Positions 55,126 to 64,000 of a stretch of 64,000 nt of DNA are shown here, one piece after another; position 1 is the stretch's first letter; every line of letters begins with the position of its first letter. The stretch spans positions 44,840 to 108,839 of the forward strand of contig QOZS01000015.1 of assembly GCA_003576705.1 (NCBI GenBank), given 5' to 3'. The DNA comes from Desertibaculum subflavum (GTDB taxonomy: Bacteria > Pseudomonadota > Alphaproteobacteria > Ferrovibrionales > Ferrovibrionaceae). The position numbers were made by a program, and so were the translations under genes. A model generated the notes under the pieces. It made no database searches. It was not told the origin of the DNA and saw nothing but the letters and a program-made list of their open reading frames with translations.

Positions 55126-55380
55126 ATGTGCCTCGCGGTGCCCGCACGGATCCTGAGCGTCGTCGGCGACGACCCGCTGACGCGCTCGGGGCGCGTCGAT
55201 TTCGGCGGCATTGTGAAGGAGGTCAATCTCGCATACGTGCCTGAGGCCGTGATCGGCGATTACGTGCTGGTGCATGTCGGTTTTGCCATCACGCGGATCG
55301 ACGAAGCCGAGGCGACCCGCGTCTTCGCGCTGCTGCGCGATCTCGGAGAGCTGCCGGACGAAGAGGTCGACGCGACATGA
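55126..55380 (+). CDS. hypC: HypC-type chaperone
   Basis: An 84-aa protein starting MCLAVPARI, where Cys2 binds the Fe(CN)2CO unit together with Hyp[17 protein letters not shown] completes the HypC signature. ATG 55126 follows the hypF stop closely, and its stop overlaps hypD (ATGA). Confidence 0.96.
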   Translation: MCLAVPARILSVVGDDPLTRSGRVDFGGIVKEVNLAYVPEAVIGDYVLVHVGFAITRIDEAEATRVFALLRDLGELPDEEVDAT

Positions 55381-56483
55381 GGTTCCGCGACGAGTATCGC
55401 GACGGCTCTGCGGCGCGCCGCTTGGCCGCGGCGATCCGGTGCGGGGTGACGCGGCCCTGGACCTTGATGGAAGTCTGCGGCGGGCAGACTCACAGCATCG
55501 TCCGCTTCGGCATCGACGCCCTGCTGCCGAAGGAGATCACCCTGGTGCACGGGCCCGGCTGTCCAGTTTGCGTCACGCCAATCGAATACGTCGACAAGGC
55601 GATCGAGATTGCCGGCCGGCCCGACACCATCCTCTGCTCGTTCGGCGACATGCTGCGGGTGCCCGGCAGCCAGGGCGACCTTTTAGCGGCGAAATCGCGC
55701 GGCGGCGATGTACGCGTTGTCTATTCACCGCTCGATGCGCTAGCAATCGCCCGGCGCGAGCCGGATCGCGAGGTGGTGTTCTTCGCCGTCGGCTTCGAGA
55801 CCACGGCGCCGCCCAACGCGATGGCGGCGCTGCAGGCGCGGCGGGAGGGCATCAGCAATCTCTCCCTGTTGGTTTCTCAGGTGCTGGTGCCGCCGGCGAT
55901 GCAGGCAATTCTCGCCGCGCCGGACAACCGCATTCAGGGCTTCTTGGCCGCCGGCCATGTCTGCACCGTGACGGGCGTTGAAGAGTACCGTCCGATCGCC
56001 GCGCGCTGGCATGTACCGATCGTTGTCACCGGCTTCGAGCCGCTCGACATTCTGGAAGGCGTCTATCGCTGCGTCCTGCAGCTGGAGCAGGGCCGTACGG
56101 AAGTGGAGAACCAATACAGCCGCTCTGTGCGGCCAACCGGCAACGTTGCCGCCCTGGCGGCGATGCGCGAGGTGTTCCGCGTAATTCCACGACGCTGGCG
56201 CGGGGTGGGCGAAATTGCCGAGAGCGGTCTCGGGTTGGCAGAATCCTATGCCGACCTGGATGCTGAGCAGCGCTTCGGCCCGGTACAGGCCGGCGAAGAG
56301 GCAGCTTGTGAATGCATCAGCGGGCGGATCCTGCGGGGCGAATGCAAGCCGCCGCAATGCCCCGCCTTCGGCACACGCTGCACGCCGGAGCGGCCACTAG
56401 GCGTCACCATGGTCTCCTCCGAAGGTGCCTGCGCCGCCTATTACCGCTATCGCGGCGTGCTGCCGACGGAGGCAGGGACATGA
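55377..56483 (+). CDS. hypD: HypD Fe-S scaffold for Fe(CN)2CO assembly
   Basis: A 368-aa protein with [26 protein letters not shown] and [10 protein letters not shown] motifs and the C-terminal [4Fe-4S] cysteines ([27 protein letters not shown] region, about residues 309-338). It receives cyanide ligands from HypE and holds iron with HypC. Overlaps hypC and hypE by four bases each. Confidence 0.96.
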   Translation: MRFRDEYRDGSAARRLAAAIRCGVTRPWTLMEVCGGQTHSIVRFGIDALLPKEITLVHGPGCPVCVTPIEYVDKAIEIAGRPDTILCSFGDMLRVPGSQGDLLAAKSRGGDVRVVYSPLDALAIARREPDREVVFFAVGFETTAPPNAMAALQARREGISNLSLLVSQVLVPPAMQAILAAPDNRIQGFLAAGHVCTVTGVEEYRPIAARWHVPIVVTGFEPLDILEGVYRCVLQLEQGRTEVENQYSRSVRPTGNVAALAAMREVFRVIPRRWRGVGEIAESGLGLAESYADLDAEQRFGPVQAGEEAACECISGRILRGECKPPQCPAFGTRCTPERPLGVTMVSSEGACAAYYRYRGVLPTEAGT

Positions 56484-57532
56484 AGGAGGACCGCCAATTC
56501 GCACCCGCCTGTCCGCTTCCGAGCGAAAGCGGCGATACGATTCAGCTCGCCCATGGCGGCGGCGGGCGCATGATGACGCGCTTGCTGGACGAGGTGATCC
56601 GGCCCGCTTTCGGCGATGCGGAGCTGGACCGCCGCCACGACGGCGCTCTGCTCGCGCTTGACGGTCCCACCGCGTTCACAACCGATTCCTATGTTGTGCA
56701 GCCGCTCTTCTTTCCGGGCGGAGATATCGGGTCGCTGGCCGTCAATGGCACAGTGAACGACCTTGCTATGTGCGGGGCGCGGCCGATCTGCCTCAGCGTC
56801 GGCTTGATTCTTGAAGAAGGGTTGCCACTCGCCACCTTGCGCCGAATCCTCGCCTCGATGCGCTCGGCAGCGGATGCCTGCCGACTGCGGCTCGTCACCG
56901 GCGATACCAAGGTGGTTGATCGAGGGAAAGGTGACGGCGTCTTCATCAATACAGCCGGCATCGGCCGTGTCGTGGCGCGCGCGCCGATTGGACCGCAGAG
57001 CGTCCATCCGGGCGACGCCATCATCCTGAGCGGCGATATCGGACGCCATGGCATCGCCGTGATGGCAGCACGGGAAGGTCTCGGTTTCGAGACCCCGATC
57101 GAGAGCGATTGCGCACCGCTGGTCGAGCCGGCGCTGGCACTGGTCGAGGGTGGCATCCCGGTCCACTGCCTCCGCGACCTGACGCGCGGCGGGCTCGCCA
57201 GCGCCATGGTGGAAATCGCTGAATCCTCTGGTTTGGCGATCGAACTCGATGAGAAAAAGATTCCGGTGCGCGCGGATATCGCCGCCGCGTGTGAACTTCT
57301 CGGCCTCGACCCGCTGCATGTTGCCAACGAGGGCCGCTTCGCGGCCTTCGTCCCGGCCGACGATGCCGGCCTTGCTCTGTCATTGCTGCGCCGTCACCCT
57401 GTGACCCAGGAGGCAGCGGTCATCGGCCAGGTCAAAGCGGACAACGCAGGTAGAGTATCTTGCAGTGGGCCGCTTGGCGTGGCCCGTGCCGTGGATATGC
57501 TCAGCGGAGAGCAACTTCCACGGATCTGCTGA
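56480..57532 (+). CDS. hypE: HypE dehydratase for cyanide ligand synthesis
   Basis: A 350-aa PurM-like ATPase: HGGGGR near residue 26, [26 protein letters not shown], and a C-terminus ending PRIC, where the terminal Cys is carbamoylated by HypF and dehydrated to thiocyanate. Overlaps hypD by ATGA. Last gene of the hydrogenase operon; no hypB follows within the window. Confidence 0.96.
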   Translation: MKEDRQFAPACPLPSESGDTIQLAHGGGGRMMTRLLDEVIRPAFGDAELDRRHDGALLALDGPTAFTTDSYVVQPLFFPGGDIGSLAVNGTVNDLAMCGARPICLSVGLILEEGLPLATLRRILASMRSAADACRLRLVTGDTKVVDRGKGDGVFINTAGIGRVVARAPIGPQSVHPGDAIILSGDIGRHGIAVMAAREGLGFETPIESDCAPLVEPALALVEGGIPVHCLRDLTRGGLASAMVEIAESSGLAIELDEKKIPVRADIAAACELLGLDPLHVANEGRFAAFVPADDAGLALSLLRRHPVTQEAAVIGQVKADNAGRVSCSGPLGVARAVDMLSGEQLPRIC

Positions 57533-57677
57533 TGCAGTTCGCCGTACTCTGACTGCACTTCACGTCAGCCGAGGGTTCAGTCGCGTCGAAATCGATGCCC
57601 GATCCTCGCCTCCGCCTCGCATTTCCGCAATCGAGCCCTTTTCGGGCGCCAGCCAGGGCGACGCTTGACGAGAATCG

Positions 57678-58040
57678 TCATCGCGAAGCCGTGGCGGTCG
57701 GCCCGCAGACAACTGCGGTGTTCTCCATGTACAGAACATCGCCTCGACGCGAGATGGAGTAGGACCTTTCCAGACCGCTATTGAACGAGACAGTGACCGC
57801 GCCGCGCGAGATCGAGTAGTGCCCGCCGTTCTTCCAAAGCCCGTCGTAGGCGTAGTGCCCGTCCCCGGTGAAGGCGAATCGAGCGCCGGCATGGCTGGTG
57901 CAGACCATCCCCTTCAGCGCGCCGGTGATCTCCTCGGAGGCCATCGGGCCGCCGGGCGAGTGGGCCCGGGCCTGCGTCATTGCAATTGCCAGTGTCGCAA
58001 TGCCGACGGCCGCCGACTGGGCGAAGCGGGCATGTCTCAT
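57678..58040 (-). CDS. small exported hypothetical protein
   Basis: A 120-aa exported protein (ATG 58040, signal ending ARA). The mature domain has MVCTSHAGARFAFTGDGHYAYDGLW...GGHYSI and VVCGP, two Cys in a likely beta-sheet fold. I do not recognise a named family. It is convergent to the hydrogenase operon and shows no operon link. Confidence 0.6.
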   Translation of the reverse strand: MRHARFAQSAAVGIATLAIAMTQARAHSPGGPMASEEITGALKGMVCTSHAGARFAFTGDGHYAYDGLWKNGGHYSISRGAVTVSFNSGLERSYSISRRGDVLYMENTAVVCGPTATASR

Positions 58041-58427
58041 TGGTGCCCCTCCTCTATCGCTCACGCGCACCGCGGATTGCTGGCGGGTAGGGCGCCGCCT
58101 AGTTCGGCGGCTCTCCGCTCGCGACGGGGCTAGACGCAGTCCTGTCGATGACCTCGAAAATGGTCCTTCCCAGCGCGATCAAGGCCCGAGACGGTGATAC
58201 GAGATCGGCCATCTCGCGGTCGGCAGCCCCCCCGCGGCAGCGCCTGATCGATGGGCTGTCAGCCAATGACGTGGGACTGGCAATTCCTTTTTCAAGTGGG
58301 GATTTGCACGAGATCGAATGATCGGACGATCAACGGAGTCGGGGGAGCCTCGTCATCGACCGGATCGCGACAGGATGGTCTCCATGTGCATTGCTCGCCG
58401 ACTTCGACGCCCATAGCCTCACTTCCA
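58041..58427. other. intergenic region
   Basis: About 390 bases with no supported gene, repeat or RNA; it probably holds divergent promoters for the exported proteins on either side. Confidence 0.4.
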
Positions 58428-58781
58428 ATGAGCCCTCGCGTTGTCAGTCGCTGGTTGAGCCTCTGCGCCGTTGTCAGCCTGATCATCGGCGTTGCGATAC
58501 ATGTCTCACCCGCTGCCAATGCGAACGCCATCGAGGCTACATCGAGCATCCGCAGTGTTGCGCGGATTGCGACGGAACCGTGCGATGCCTGCCCGACAGA
58601 CGTCGCTGGAGTGAGTTCGAGCTGCTATGGTTTCTGCGACGGCACCGCGATGGTGTTGCCGACCGTCGCGGAGATCGAGTGGTTCACGGCTGCCCTGGTA
58701 ACCGACACTCTCATGATTCACTCGCTCGGGCGCGACAGACGCCCGGACCCTCATCCGCCGCGACCATCCGACGTGAGCTGA
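58428..58781 (+). CDS. small exported Cys-containing hypothetical protein
   Basis: A 117-aa protein (ATG 58428, GTG-like alternatives upstream unlikely). The N-terminal hydrophobic signal ends near ANA; four Cys follow in CDACP and SCYGFC, and the protein ends RRPDPHPPRPSDVS, resembling the end of the protein at 45845. No family with known function recognised. Confidence 0.55.
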   Translation: MSPRVVSRWLSLCAVVSLIIGVAIHVSPAANANAIEATSSIRSVARIATEPCDACPTDVAGVSSSCYGFCDGTAMVLPTVAEIEWFTAALVTDTLMIHSLGRDRRPDPHPPRPSDVS

Positions 58782-58928
58782 GACGCAAGCTCGCGTCCTG
58801 CAAGCATCGTTCGCGCGCCCGGGCACACCCGAACTTGCATCGTTAAGTCGAGCCTTTTCACGTTCCATCGTGCGTGCGAGCGACCGAGGACAAGAGCATC
58901 CGCGATCCACGTATATGAGGAGGTCCGG

Positions 58929-59090
58929 ATGTTTGAACGCGCATCGAGTTGCGAAATCATTGGTTGGATCGGCGCCACCTTGTGGTCAGGTGCGGCCTTC
59001 CTGGTGATGCTTCTGGCGCTCGTCGCCATCGCGTCATTAGTTGACCGGATGCTGAAAATGCGGGGACCTCAGCCGCCATTCTCGTCGTAG
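58929..59090 (+). CDS. 53-aa single-pass membrane protein
   Basis: ATG 58929 is preceded by a strong GAGGAGGT site. The product has one hydrophobic helix (about residues 16-38) between a polar start (MFERASSCEIIGW) and a basic end (DRMLKMRG). Short proteins of this type (SHOCT-less, often near copper genes) are common in Proteobacteria, but I cannot assign a family. Confidence 0.55.
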   Translation: MFERASSCEIIGWIGATLWSGAAFLVMLLALVAIASLVDRMLKMRGPQPPFSS

Positions 59091-59214
59091 TGCGGCGAGG
59101 AGATCCGCCCCTCCGATGTTCCTACCTGCAAGCGCCGCTCGCCGACGTTCGCACGGCTTTGCGGAGGCGTCAGAGTCCCGCGGCAGCGCGCTTGCCATCC
59201 AATGAGGTACCGCC

Positions 59215-59770
59215 GTGGCCTCAGCTGACACGGCATCGGGGCCGCTGCAAGCATCCGACCCTTCGTCGACGCGCTCAATCTCAGCGCCGACGTGCTCGAC
59301 CCTTCCGCAGTCGAGCTCGATTTGGGCCCGGTCGATCCTGGGCAGCGTATCACCGTTATGTGGGGGGCCGCCCAGATTTCGTCGATCACCGCACGTCGGC
59401 CGGGATCGACCGTGCTCGCTCTGATGACAAGGCCGACTCGAAGGATTCCGAGCACGATGCGAAGCGCGTGCAGGGCGCCGAATGGCTAGTGCTGATCGGC
59501 ATCCGCACTCATTTGCGCTGTGTACCTCTCGGGCAGCGCCTTGGTGATCCGCACGGAGACTTCGGCGGGTGGTTCTGTCCGTACCACGGCTCGCACTACA
59601 ACACATCAGGTCGTGTCCGTCGTGGTCCCGCTCCCAAGAACGTTGTGCTTCCGGCCCACCGATTCATAGCGAATGCGAGCATCAAGGTCGATTGGGCGGC
59701 GAACCATTCCAACTGCTGGCAAGCTGACGAGCGGCCGTCAAAAGTGCGCTTGGTGGCGATAGCGGGGTGA
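59215..59770 (+). pseudogene. degraded Rieske iron-sulfur protein gene
   Basis: Two frames join at the G6 run 59362-59367. The first encodes VDALNLSADVLD...VDPGQRITVMW, the second GGRPDFVDH...GAEWLVLIG then RTHLRC and CPYHGS. They align end to end with the intact Rieske gene at 36838. Besides the frameshift, the first Fe-S ligand Cys has become Arg (RTHLRC) and a disulfide Cys has become Tyr (CPYHGS), so it cannot form a normal cluster. Exact 5' end is unclear. Confidence 0.8.
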
Positions 59771-59950
59771 CCGGTCGAGCGACAGGTGCAGGAGGCAGGA
59801 CGAAAACGCATCCGTTCCCTCGCTGAATCCGAATTTCGCGCACCGCTCGCGATCGGCGGCAAGCCGCTCCTCCGGCGTGGCGCAGGAAGCAATCCATCCC
59901 ACCAGAACCACCACGGCAGCCGCCCGTATCATCGACATTCTTGCCATCAT
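59738..59950 (-). CDS. small lipoprotein
   Basis: A 70-aa protein (ATG 59950 or 59947) with a lipobox (GWIASC, Cys about residue 22) and the conserved pattern ATPEERLAADRERCAKFGF.EGTDAFSSCLL, found in many small alphaproteobacterial lipoproteins of unknown role. It overlaps the 3' end of the Rieske pseudogene on the opposite strand and lies just after the multicopper oxidase. Confidence 0.75.
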   Translation of the reverse strand: MMARMSMIRAAAVVVLVGWIASCATPEERLAADRERCAKFGFSEGTDAFSSCLLHLSLDRSPRYRHQAHF

Positions 59951-59979
59951 GGTCTTCCTCCCAGCCTTCGCGAGTTCAC

Positions 59980-61416
59980 CTAGCCGTGGGTGGCGAAGCG
60001 CAAATGGCGCACCATGCCCACCGCCCGGTGATACAGGTTGTGGCAAGCGAGCAGACGGTCGCCTGGCGCACGCGCCTCGATAAGAACGGCTACGCGACCG
60101 CCACGGCCGGGCACGATGACCGTGTCGCGGACGGCCCCGTTGATGCGCCGAGACCCGAGAGCAACGACATGTGCGTCGAGCCCTTCGAAGCTCATCGGAT
60201 GCATACGGATGCCATCATTGATCAGCACCGCCTCTACCATCGTGCCGACCGGCAGTGGCACGGGGTCGCCCTCGCCTGGATGCGCGTTGTCGATTCCCCA
60301 GTCGTAGACGTGATCATCGCCCGTCAGCGCAAAGACCCTGGATCTGCTTGGCGGTGCACCGTGCGGACCAATGCCGCGCAGGCGCACATCGAGTGACAAG
60401 TCCACCGGGAGTGCTTGAAACTCCGCCATGTCCGTCAAGCGAGGGATGGGTGCGCCCGAAGGGGCAAGCACCAGGCCGGCGCGGACCCGATCACCTTCGC
60501 GCTGCGCAAAGACGGGAACCATCGCGCCGTCGCGGGGAAGATCAAGCGCGATGTCGAGGCGCTGCCCCGGGGCGATGGGAAAGCGGTGATCCGTGACGGG
60601 CACAACGGCACGGCCGTCGGTCGCGATAACCGCGCCGCGACGACCGCCAAAGTCGATCCAGAATGCCGTGCTAGTGGCGCCATTGATCACGCGCAGGCGA
60701 AGTCGACCGCCGCGCTCGACGCGCACCACTTCCGGATCATCGAGGGTCCGATGGTTGGCCAGATACGCATCGTGATCGATGTCGTGCAGATGAGGGTCGA
60801 GGATCGATCCCTCGCCAGGATGCCGCCCGCCGCGGGCGCGGGGTGGCCAATCGCCAATATCGAACTCGTCGGCCAGGCCCCCTCCATGCCTGTGGCCGGG
60901 CGCGCTGCGTTCCATCAGCTCATGCAGGTGCTCGTCGGCGGGGCGGAACGAGAAGTCCTGCAGCAGAAGTACGATATCCTGCCGGTCCTCGCGCCCGGGT
61001 TCCAGGAAGACTACCGGCGCCGACAACAGCTCCTGAGCCTGCCGAACGTCGCCGGCATGCACGAGATGCGTGCCGGGCCGCGCGCGAAACTCGACCGACC
61101 CATGCGCATTGGACTTGATAGGTTCGGCTGCTTCAGCCGGTGCCGGCCCGACGTCCTGACCGGTCCAACTCAATGCGACCGGCTCGGGCAAGGTGTTGTG
61201 GATCTCCGCCCGGAACTCGAAGGGCGTGGGGATCTGGATGCCGGGGTGCCCCGAACGATCGACCAAGCTCAGCGCACGAACGGGCCGCCGCTTGACCTCG
61301 ATCGTTCTCGTTGTGAGGGTGAGGGGAAAGGATGGCGCTGCGAGCGGCGACCTCTGGGGGAGGAACGCCGCCGCAGAGCCGACGAGAAAGCTACGGCGCG
61401 CTAACGAGATCGTCAT
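59980..61416 (-). CDS. multicopper oxidase-like protein lacking trinuclear-site ligands
   Basis: A 478-aa Tat-exported protein (SLARRSFLVGSAAAF; a start 18 residues upstream is possible). It has three cupredoxin domains of CumA/CopA type. The type 1 copper site appears intact: His in RMHPMSFEG (about residues 406-412) and Cys, His, Met in ACHNLYHRAVGM (457-468). The type 2/3 ligands are mostly gone: SWTGQ replaces HWHG, LVHAGD replaces the WYHSH-type motif, SFE replaces HLH, and Ala replaces the first His of HCH. It cannot reduce O2 like laccases; a copper-binding or electron-transfer role is more likely. Confidence 0.85.
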   Translation of the reverse strand: MTISLARRSFLVGSAAAFLPQRSPLAAPSFPLTLTTRTIEVKRRPVRALSLVDRSGHPGIQIPTPFEFRAEIHNTLPEPVALSWTGQDVGPAPAEAAEPIKSNAHGSVEFRARPGTHLVHAGDVRQAQELLSAPVVFLEPGREDRQDIVLLLQDFSFRPADEHLHELMERSAPGHRHGGGLADEFDIGDWPPRARGGRHPGEGSILDPHLHDIDHDAYLANHRTLDDPEVVRVERGGRLRLRVINGATSTAFWIDFGGRRGAVIATDGRAVVPVTDHRFPIAPGQRLDIALDLPRDGAMVPVFAQREGDRVRAGLVLAPSGAPIPRLTDMAEFQALPVDLSLDVRLRGIGPHGAPPSRSRVFALTGDDHVYDWGIDNAHPGEGDPVPLPVGTMVEAVLINDGIRMHPMSFEGLDAHVVALGSRRINGAVRDTVIVPGRGGRVAVLIEARAPGDRLLACHNLYHRAVGMVRHLRFATHG

Positions 61417-61522
61417 GACGCGACTGACCCTCAACGGTGGCGATTTACGCTCAGCTTGGTGACGCGGCACGATAAGACACTCGGCCGCACCGCGAGCGGG
61501 GTGCTCGCCGCGCTACGCTGCT

Positions 61523-61992
61523 TCAGTACCGCCGATAGATGCTCTGCTTCTCACGGTCGTCGAACAGGATGACGTCATAGGACGCGCGTGCGCCGCCCTG
61601 CTCCATGCCGGGGGAGCCGGCCGGCATGCCGGCGACGGCAAGGCCGCGCGCCTTCGGCTTCTCGGTCAGCAGGCGCTTCACCTCGGCCGCCGGCACATGT
61701 CCCTCGATAGTGTAGCCGGCGACCTCGGCTGTATGGCAGGACTGCAGAATGTCCGGCACGCCGTGGCGCTGCTTGATCGGCATCAACTTGTCGCTGTCGT
61801 GCCCCACCACGCGGAGGCCGCTGGCGCGCAGGTACTCCATCCATTTTTGACGCAGCAGCCGCAGGCAGGCGACTTCCAGACCGTCACCTCGCCCGCAACC
61901 GCCCTTCCGCCGAACTGGTAGAGCGTGACGGCGGCGACTCCGGCCACCAACAGAGCGGCCGCGGCGAACCTGACTAGTGTGGTTCGGGTCAT
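61523..61992 (-). pseudogene. DUF411 (CopG-like) metal-binding protein, frameshifted
   Basis: The 5' frame (from 61992) encodes a signal peptide and VTVWKSPACGCCVK, the metal-binding start of DUF411 proteins. The rest of the family sequence (EYLRASGLRVV, then IEGHVPAAEVKRLL...RGLAVAGMPAGSPGME) is in another frame from 61840 to 61523. One missing A in the A5 run around 61845-61849 would restore the full protein. It is either a recent mutation or a sequence error. DUF411 proteins are periplasmic, linked to copper resistance. Confidence 0.85.
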
Positions 61993-61996
61993 GGCC

Positions 61997-62290
61997 TTAC
62001 TCCCTCTTCTCGATCTTTGTTACCGTGATCGCCCCATTTACCCGATCGGCTTCGAAACTGACGCTGTCGCCGACCTTGACCGCCTTGAGCATGGCGGGAT
62101 CGGCGACACGGAACACCATGGTCATGGCGCCCATGTCGAGATTCTTGATCGGCGCATGTTTGAGCGTGATCTTTCCCGCCGACTCATCGATTTTCCTGAC
62201 TTCGCCATCGGTCGGCACGGTTTGGGCAATGGCGGCGGACGCCGCGCCGAACGCAACCGCGACGGCGAGAGCTGAGAAGAATGTGCGCAT
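61997..62290 (-). CDS. CusF-like periplasmic copper chaperone
   Basis: A 97-aa exported protein (ATG 62290; alternative 62302) with a signal ending AIA. The mature OB-like domain has GEVRKIDE..GKITLKHAPI and MGAMTMVFRVAD, the CusF motif set with His and Met ligands for Cu(I). It lies between the DUF411 gene and a cupredoxin in one operon. Confidence 0.92.
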   Translation of the reverse strand: MRTFFSALAVAVAFGAASAAIAQTVPTDGEVRKIDESAGKITLKHAPIKNLDMGAMTMVFRVADPAMLKAVKVGDSVSFEADRVNGAITVTKIEKRE

Positions 62291-62318
62291 GCTGACCTCC
62301 ATGCAGAAGGGGCTGTGG

Positions 62319-62813
62319 CTATTTCACCATCACTTTGCCGAACATGCCGGCTTCGCGATGACCGGGGATAAGGCAGGAAAAGTCGAATTCGCCCGCCTTG
62401 GTGAACCGCCAGACGATCTCGCCGGTCTTTCTCGGCGCCAGACGTTTGGCATTCGGGTCGTCGTGCTCCATGTCGGGGTTCTTCCTCATCTCCTCGGCAT
62501 GCTTCAGGTTCTCCTCGAGCGTGGCCAGCACGATCTCGTGGTCGACCCCACCGTTGTTGCGCAGCATAAATCGGATCTGCTCGCCTTTGCGGACCTCGAT
62601 CTTGTCCGGGACGAACTGCATCTTGCCGTCTTCCGATTCGCGCATGACGATCTGAACGACTCGCGCCGGCTTCTTGGGGTCGCCGGGCACGCCATAGGCC
62701 AACTCTTCGGCGTGACTGTGGCTCTCGCCGGGCTTGTGGCCGGGACCGGCGAGCACCATGCCCGGGATCGCCAGACCGCCGATGACGGGCACAGCAATGA
62801 CGGCCGTACGCAT
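62319..62813 (-). CDS. periplasmic cupredoxin (copper tolerance type)
   Basis: A protein of about 164 aa (ATG 62813; an earlier ATG at 62846 is possible) with a signal and a His-containing start (HSHAEELAYG). Type 1 copper ligands are seen as His in DHEIV and Cys, His, Met in FSCLIPGHREAGMFG. It is a plastocyanin-like protein that often accompanies CopA-type multicopper oxidases. Confidence 0.9.
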   Translation of the reverse strand: MRTAVIAVPVIGGLAIPGMVLAGPGHKPGESHSHAEELAYGVPGDPKKPARVVQIVMRESEDGKMQFVPDKIEVRKGEQIRFMLRNNGGVDHEIVLATLEENLKHAEEMRKNPDMEHDDPNAKRLAPRKTGEIVWRFTKAGEFDFSCLIPGHREAGMFGKVMVK

Positions 62814-62882
62814 CGAGTGGACTACGCAAAGCATTGGCAAGTGCATGAGTGTCTCCTGGGGTTGTTTGAATTGTCGATTGGG

Positions 62883-64000
62883 TCAGACGTTCTTGGCTTC
62901 GTAGGCGACGGTGCCGGGCGGGTGCTGGTACCAGCCCGGATCGCGGTAATCGCCGCGCGCCAGCCCTTCTCGCACCTTCACCACGCTGAACATGCCGCCC
63001 ATCTCGATGGCGCCGAACGGGCCCGCACCGGTCATCATCGGCAGCGTGTTGTCGGGCAGCGGCATCTCCATCTCGCCCATATCGGCCATGCCGCGCTCGC
63101 CCATCAGCATGTAGTCGGGCACCAGCCTGGTGATGCGCTCGGTGACGCCCTTGTGGTCGACGCCGATCATGGTCGGCACGTTGTGGCCCATGGCATTCAT
63201 CGTGTGGTGCGACTTGTGGCAGTGGAAGGCCCAGTCGCCCGGCTCGTCGGCGGTGAACTCGATCGCCCGCATGGCGCCGACGCCGATATCCGTCGTCACT
63301 TCCGGCCAGCGCGCCGAAGGCGGCACCCAGCCGCCATCGGTGCCCGTCACCACGAAGTCGTAGCCATGCAGATGGATCGGGTGGTTGGTCATGGTGAGGT
63401 TGCCGATGCGGATGCGCACTCGGTCGCCCTTGCGCACCGCCAGGTGGTCGATGCCCGGAAAGACCCGGCTGTTCCAGGACCAGAGATTGAACTCGGTCAT
63501 GGTGGCGACCTTCGGCGTCATGGCGCCCGGCTCGATGTCGTAGGCGTTGATCAGGAAGATGAAGTCGCGGTCGACGCGGTGCTGGCCCGGATCGCGCGGA
63601 TGCACGATGAAGCTGCCCATCATGCCCATCGCCATCTGCACCATCTCGTCGGCATGCGGGTGGTACATGAAGGTGCCGGACTTCTTGAGCGGGAACTCGT
63701 AGACGAAGGTCTTGCCGGGCGGGATCTGCGGCTGGGTCAGGCCGCCGACGCCGTCCATGCCGCAGGGCAGCAGCATGCCGTGCCAGTGCACGGTGGTGTG
63801 CTCCGGCAGCCGGTTGGTGACGAAAATGCGGACCTTGTCGCCCTCCACCGCCTCGATGGTGGGCCCAGGCGACTGGCCGTTATAGCCCCAGAGATGCGCC
63901 GTCATGCCCGGCGCCACTTCGCGCTCCACCGGCTCGGCGACGAGGTGGAATTCCTTCCAGCCGTCGTTCATGCGCCAGGGCGCCGACCAGCCGTTCAGGG
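62883..64000 (-). CDS. CopA-type multicopper oxidase, 5'-truncated by window edge
   Basis: The frame remains open to the window edge (about 372 codons seen; preceding residues LNGWSAPWR upstream of the ATG at 63971 fit the family), so the gene begins outside. All copper motifs are present: HWHG, YHPHADE, HPIHLHG and HCHKSHHTMNAMGH, in contrast to the odd paralogue at 59980. Such oxidases detoxify Cu(I) in the periplasm. Confidence 0.92.
   Translation of the reverse strand, partial: LNGWSAPWRMNDGWKEFHLVAEPVEREVAPGMTAHLWGYNGQSPGPTIEAVEGDKVRIFVTNRLPEHTTVHWHGMLLPCGMDGVGGLTQPQIPPGKTFVYEFPLKKSGTFMYHPHADEMVQMAMGMMGSFIVHPRDPGQHRVDRDFIFLINAYDIEPGAMTPKVATMTEFNLWSWNSRVFPGIDHLAVRKGDRVRIRIGNLTMTNHPIHLHGYDFVVTGTDGGWVPPSARWPEVTTDIGVGAMRAIEFTADEPGDWAFHCHKSHHTMNAMGHNVPTMIGVDHKGVTERITRLVPDYMLMGERGMADMGEMEMPLPDNTLPMMTGAGPFGAIEMGGMFSVVKVREGLARGDYRDPGWYQHPPGTVAYEAKNV

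Noticed and set aside
53985..55226. A 413-codon minus-strand frame over hypF
   Set aside because: Antisense shadow of hypF with no domain.

Overview
The window is GC-rich DNA that most resembles an alphaproteobacterium. It carries a Tat-type (clade I) nosRZDFYLX cluster, a pseudoazurin, DUF736/DUF932/ParB plasmid-type genes and dense ATGA-coupled operons. The species cannot be named from sequence alone. Density of remnants, a relaxase with a recognisable oriT, and absence of housekeeping genes suggest a plasmid or a genomic island. No rRNA, tRNA, CRISPR array or transposase was recognised.

Region 1 (1-18.5 kb) is a nitrous oxide respiration island. A hemerythrin-like protein, a polytopic membrane protein, a DUF59 protein, a DAGK-like kinase and a DUF1858 protein precede a Crp/Fnr-type regulator, pseudoazurin and a ferritin-like protein. 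The complete nosRZDFYLX operon and an NnrS-family protein follow. Three TTG-N8-CAA boxes lie in the intergenic gaps, so the island probably forms one regulon. No nitrite or nitric oxide reductase is present. The island is bracketed by two direct copies of a roughly 480-bp segment, each encoding the same small alpha/beta-barrel protein.

Region 2 (18.5-28.3 kb) is a mobilisation island: MOBP-type relaxase, MobC, a candidate oriT with a P-type nic motif, a 21-bp-period GGGCCA array, DUF932, DUF736 and an orphan ParB-like protein. Several of its genes carry repeated GC-rich leader modules; two of these contain 30-bp palindromes.

Region 3 (28.7-47.1 kb) holds metal handling and redox genes: a HupE-type transporter with two paralogous membrane-anchored proteins, a CsoR/InrS-like sensor with an rcnA remnant, a Cys-rich copper-storage protein, a decaying mer operon, a cytochrome c/CBS-BON/Rieske group, a CopA copper ATPase with a cupredoxin, a PhaC/phasin pair with YHS and DUF5676 proteins, a Met-rich Spy-like protein and an ECF sigma factor.

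Region 4 (47.5-57.5 kb) is a tightly packed group 3b-type [NiFe]-hydrogenase operon (beta, cNMP-binding protein, gamma, delta, alpha) with its maturation genes: protease, short HypA-like protein, HypF, HypC, HypD and HypE. No hypB is in the window. HupE-mediated nickel uptake in region 3 could supply it.

Region 5 (57.6-64 kb) holds small exported proteins, a Rieske pseudogene and a copper-resistance cluster: an unusual multicopper oxidase lacking the trinuclear-site ligands, a frameshifted DUF411 protein, a CusF-like chaperone, a cupredoxin and a CopA-type oxidase cut by the window edge. Copper is needed for NosZ and pseudoazurin, and nickel and iron for the hydrogenase, so the metal genes fit the respiratory ones.
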